DNA from: Hondaea fermentalgiana
Lineage: Eukaryota; Sar; Bigyra; Thraustochytrida; Thraustochytriidae
DNA: 17,802 nucleotides
Direction: 5' to 3'
Assembly: GCA_014084085.1 (NCBI GenBank)
Contig: NPFB01000084.1
Location: 111,669-129,470 of the forward strand
The notes beneath the pieces are model-generated. The model ran no database searches and was not told the DNA's origin. It worked only from the letters and a program-made list of their open reading frames with translations. This document shows, piece by piece, positions 15,613 through 17,802 of this stretch. Position 1 is the first letter of the stretch; every line of letters starts with the position of its first letter. A program made the translations under genes and the position numbers.

Positions 15613-16199
15613 ATGGAGAAGGTTGAGAACTGCGAAACCCTGTACGAGATTGTGCAGGAGGGCGAGGGTAAGTGAAGGGTCCGTAGCAAGCGGTGGATTG
15701 ATCGATCGACGAACGGTCGCGCACACGCCGGTTTTCGAAGCTTGAGGCGCGTGGGGCTGACGTTCGTTTCACGTCTTTGCGTCTGCGCGTGCGCGCCGCA
15801 CAGGAGATGCCACGGTGGTCAAGGCCAGCACTGTCACGGTGCACGCCAAGGGCGTCGTTAAGGAGGTACGTAAAAGCCCCATTCCAACGCTCCCACGACC
15901 AGACAACAACCAAATAACACTAACCTGACCTTGCATGCCCCTTCTCAAACCGCTTGCTACAGAACGACTACAAATTCTGGTCCACGCGTGACCCGGGTCA
16001 GCAGCCCTTCACGTACCAGGCTGGCATTGGCGGCGTCATTAAGGGCTGGGACATGGGCTGCCTCGGTATGAAGAAGGGCGAGATTCGCAAGCTCGAGATT
16101 CCGAGCCATGAGGGCTACGGCGACTCGGGCTTCCCGGCCTGGAAGATTCCCCCCAAGGCTACTCTCGTTTTCGAGATTGAGGTGCTCAAGATTCACTAA
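15613..16199 (+). CDS. FKBP: Single-domain FKBP-type peptidyl-prolyl cis-trans isomerase
   Basis: Three exons, 15613-15667, 15804-15865 and 15963-16199, encode 117 residues, slightly longer than FKBP12 (108). Introns are 136 bp (GTAAGT...CACAG, phase 1) and 97 bp (GTACGT...CTACAG, phase 0). Joining restores a continuous FKBP fold: VTVHAKGVV, KFWSTRDPGQQPFTYQAG, VIKGWDMGCLGMKKGE, IPSHEGYGDSGFPAWKIPP, ATLVFEIEVLKI. Active-site positions kept relative to FKBP12 are Phe44 (F36), Phe55 (F46), Val64-Ile65 (V55-I56), Trp68 (W59), Tyr91 (Y82) and Phe109 (F99). Changed are Ala33 (Y26), Trp45 (D37) and Phe96 (H87), and there is one extra residue before IPP. The FWS...GFPAW form is, to my memory, a known protist/plant-like FKBP subtype. 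It is cytosolic unless the upstream in-frame extension is used. Proline isomerisation is likely; FK506 binding is less certain. Confidence 0.93.
15668..15803 (+). other. FKBP intron 1
   Basis: 136 bp with donor GTAAGT and acceptor GCCGCACAG. Phase 1; the split codon gives Gly19. The join is supported by homology on both sides. Confidence 0.88.
15866..15962 (+). other. FKBP intron 2
   Basis: 97 bp with donor GTACGT and acceptor TTGCTACAG. Phase 0, between Glu39 and Asn40. A CTAACCT stretch near 15920 suits a branch point. Confidence 0.88.
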
Positions 16200-16473
16200 G
16201 CCAGTCCCTTTTCACCGTACGAATTCTCAGATCGCTGCTTGCGGTTAGAAGCTCTTATAATCTTATCAGAATTTCTTAGTTGAATGCGCTGCTTGCTGCT
16301 TGATTCTAAATTGGTCGAAAACGATCTGATGATGCGTCGTTCCTGTATACCCAGGTCACTGCTCCTTACTTTATCTTTACTTGATTTTGTTTTGTTTTGC
16401 TTTGCTTTGCTTTTTGTTCTTTTCAATAATTTGCGTGGTCAAACATCGTATGCATCTACGCTGTGCAATACAG
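16200..16473. other. Convergent 3' region, FKBP / coiled-coil gene
   Basis: This 274-bp AT-rich gap contains a TTTTG/CTTTG pentamer run at 16384-16416. No clear AATAAA is seen on the + strand. Confidence 0.5.
16384..16416. repeat. TTTTG/CTTTG pentanucleotide repeat
   Basis: About six T-rich pentamers (TTTTG then CTTTG) form a tract. Read from the coiled-coil gene it is A-rich, in its 3' UTR. Confidence 0.8.
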
Positions 16474-17382
16474 TCAGACGTTCTCGCTTTCTACAGACGA
16501 AACATACAGAGTACAGTTTTCAGACTCGAGTCTGGCGAGCTTTTCGTTGAAAGCGGCACGTTCAAGTTCATGTTGTTCTGCTTGTGCATCAAGCTGTCTC
16601 GTGAGGACGCTAACGAGGTTCTGTGTATCCCGTTTCGATCCACTTACACGCAATGCTTGTGCGCGACGCATGGACTCCATTTGCGTCTGTGCAAAGGTAG
16701 TCTGTTGCTGGGCTTGCTGCAGAGCTTCTTCGAGATCTTTGAGTCGATTTACGCGTCGACGGTCTTCCTTGCGTTCCGCTTGCAGCTTACGTTGTGCATG
16801 AACTAGTTTCCGATTTTCTCCGCCTAAGGCTTCCAGGCGCGTTGCAAGCATGCTTGCCTGCTGATGCTTTTCTGCAAGCTTGGCCTCTGTGCTGCGGAGA
16901 GAGGCCTCAAGGGCGGCATTGCGAGCTTTCATGACGCGCAAATCATCTTCGACTTCCTTGAGCCTTGCTTCTTCGGCTTGGTTCTGGGCCTTGGCATGAT
17001 CGTTTTCATGCTTTTGGCTCTCCAGCTCTTGGTTGCGCCGGTACAATTTGCGAATGACCGCTTCTGCCACTGCAAGTCTATCGAGCGAAGAGTTTCCCGC
17101 ACTTGTGACCTCCGGTCCCTCGCTGCTCGAAGCGCCGTTTCCGTGGGCGTTCGTACCCAAAGATCCCGACGGCGTTCCTGCAAGCTTGCAAGGATCGCTA
17201 TAGTACTCTTTGAGCTGGGCCAAGTCGGCCATGGCACGCCGGAGCTCGGCATCGAGGTCTTCTTCAGCAATTTCCGCAGACCTTTTCCCACCTTTGATCG
17301 CCATGGGTCCGGGCGATTCTTTTTTTGCGGCCATCATCGCCACGCGTTCCGTGCGAGGTCCTCCCGGTCTCGATCGACGCAT
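16474..17382 (-). CDS. Coiled-coil protein of unknown function
   Basis: Single-exon, 302 residues with a genuine ATG at 17382 and A at -3; MM at 16-17 is an alternative start. The N-terminal 30 residues are basic. A short helix (EEDLDAELRRAMADLAQLKE, about 39-60) precedes a Gly/Ser-rich linker (about 65-95). From about 100 to the end nearly all residues are consistent with one long coiled coil rich in Glu, Lys, Gln, Arg and Ala, for example LYRRNQELESQKHE, LEASLRSTEAKLAEKHQQ and LTRQLDAQAEQHELE. A loose resemblance to TEX9-like ciliary/centrosomal coiled coils is possible but too weak to name. Such composition does not identify a function. The upstream region is low-complexity. Confidence 0.7.
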   Translation of the reverse strand: MRRSRPGGPRTERVAMMAAKKESPGPMAIKGGKRSAEIAEEDLDAELRRAMADLAQLKEYYSDPCKLAGTPSGSLGTNAHGNGASSSEGPEVTSAGNSSLDRLAVAEAVIRKLYRRNQELESQKHENDHAKAQNQAEEARLKEVEDDLRVMKARNAALEASLRSTEAKLAEKHQQASMLATRLEALGGENRKLVHAQRKLQAERKEDRRRVNRLKDLEEALQQAQQQTTFAQTQMESMRRAQALRVSGSKRDTQNLVSVLTRQLDAQAEQHELERAAFNEKLARLESENCTLYVSSVESENV

Positions 17383-17550
17383 TCTCTCCTTGCTTCGTCC
17401 GAAGAATTCCGTGCGTCAAGATTGACACGCGCGCACACACACACGACACCACTTGCCACGCCTCGCTCAGCACAGAATGATCAGTTCTCCCTCTGCCATT
17501 GGCATTCCGCCTCGGACGATCTCGACCTCCTTCGCTTCGTCCACGCGCTC

Positions 17551-17597
17551 GCACGCACGCACGCACGCACGCATCCACCGCATTCATTCATTCATTC
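17551..17597. repeat. (GCAC)n then (CATT)n microsatellites
   Basis: Five to six GCAC units at 17551-17574 are followed, after a short spacer, by four CATT units at 17581-17597. Confidence 0.9.
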
Positions 17598-17666
17598 CCT
17601 CCCTCTTCATCCCTCCCTCCCGCCTCCCCAGTGTCCGTTGCGCGCTATCGTGCACGCTACGCGTTC

Positions 17667-17696
17667 AAACCTAACCCCCTCCCCCCAAACCTAACC
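17667..17696. repeat. Two AAACCTAACC copies, telobox-like
   Basis: Exact AAACCTAACC at 17667-17676 and 17687-17696 are separated by a C/T-only spacer. The sequence resembles the telomere-derived promoter element AAACCCTAA, with one C missing. Confidence 0.6.
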
Positions 17697-17703
17697 TCTC
17701 TGC

Positions 17704-17721
17704 TGCACTGCACTGCACTGC
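17704..17721. repeat. (TGCAC)n pentanucleotide repeat
   Basis: Three and a half TGCAC units, flanked by related CTGC sequence. Confidence 0.8.
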
Positions 17722-17802
17722 GCCCTGCACGCGCCTGCCGCCTCGGGCCCTTCCCTCCCTCCCTCCTCCCTCCCCTCCCGCGCCCTCGCGCCGTGCCTGC
17801 CC

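Larger units (their letters stand above)
17383..17802. promoter_or_regulatory. Low-complexity 5' region of the coiled-coil gene
   Basis: These 420 bp are a patchwork of simple repeats: (CA)n at 17433-17444, (GCAC)n at 17551-17574, (CATT)n at 17581-17597, two AAACCTAACC copies, (TGCAC)n at 17704-17721 and CCCT-rich tracts at about 17598-17635 and 17751-17780. No gene is evident. It probably contains the coiled-coil gene promoter. Confidence 0.5.

Noticed and set aside
16864..17694. 276-codon + frame opposite the coiled-coil gene
   Set aside because: It runs through the low-complexity region and begins inside the opposite gene; the coiled-coil heptad pattern on the - strand is the better explanation, though that gene itself is not recognised.
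1..17802. tRNA, rRNA, CRISPR array, transposon or viral genes
   Set aside because: I looked for tRNA T-arm GTTCGAATCC-like sequence, regular spacer arrays, terminal inverted repeats with a transposase, and reverse transcriptase motifs; none was seen by eye.

Overview
This is a nuclear eukaryotic window, not prokaryotic. It carries a spliceosomal U5 factor, a mitochondrial F1 subunit, an ER lipid-linked-oligosaccharide mannosyltransferase, a LisH/WD40 corepressor-type protein and an SMC5/6 subunit, and three genes contain GT-AG introns. The genome is compact, GC-rich and intron-poor (seven of ten genes look single-exon), with many short tandem repeats in the gaps. That would fit a thraustochytrid or another stramenopile protist, but the lineage is an inference from style, not from a marker gene.

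Layout, left to right: (1) + strand, a BTB(T1)-coiled coil-P-loop GTPase protein ending in a CaaX box, 65-2056; (2) - strand, a secreted arylsulfatase of the ARSB type, 2479-4086; (3) + strand, a CD2BP2/Lin1 (U5-52K) homolog with a GYF domain, 4676-5893; (4) - strand, an unrecognised protein with two Sfi1-like Trp repeats, 6128-7267; (5) + strand, mitochondrial ATP synthase F1 epsilon, two coding exons, 7995-8383; (6) - strand, ALG12 mannosyltransferase, 8781-10484; (7) + strand, a TBL1/TBL1XR1-type LisH-WD40 protein, 11642-13174; (8) - strand, an NSE1 (SMC5/6 complex) homolog, two exons, without the RING domain, 13573-14674; (9) + strand, a single-domain FKBP isomerase, three exons, 15613-16199; (10) - strand, a coiled-coil protein, 16474-17382.

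The ten genes alternate strand perfectly (+-+-+-+-+-), giving five convergent pairs with short gaps (234 to 422 bp) and four divergent pairs with longer gaps (589 to 1157 bp). The divergent gaps hold most of the inverted repeats, GC-rich islands and microsatellites and are the likely shared promoter regions. The genes do not form one pathway; they are a mix of housekeeping functions (splicing, ATP synthesis, N-glycosylation, DNA repair, protein folding) plus three less familiar proteins.

The most noteworthy items are the BTB-GTPase-CaaX architecture, the RING-less NSE1 with an acidic-then-basic tail, the cluster of CGCAAGTG motifs with a 21-bp perfect inverted repeat between ALG12 and the TBL1 homolog, and the strict strand alternation. 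No tRNA, rRNA, CRISPR array or recognisable mobile element was seen.
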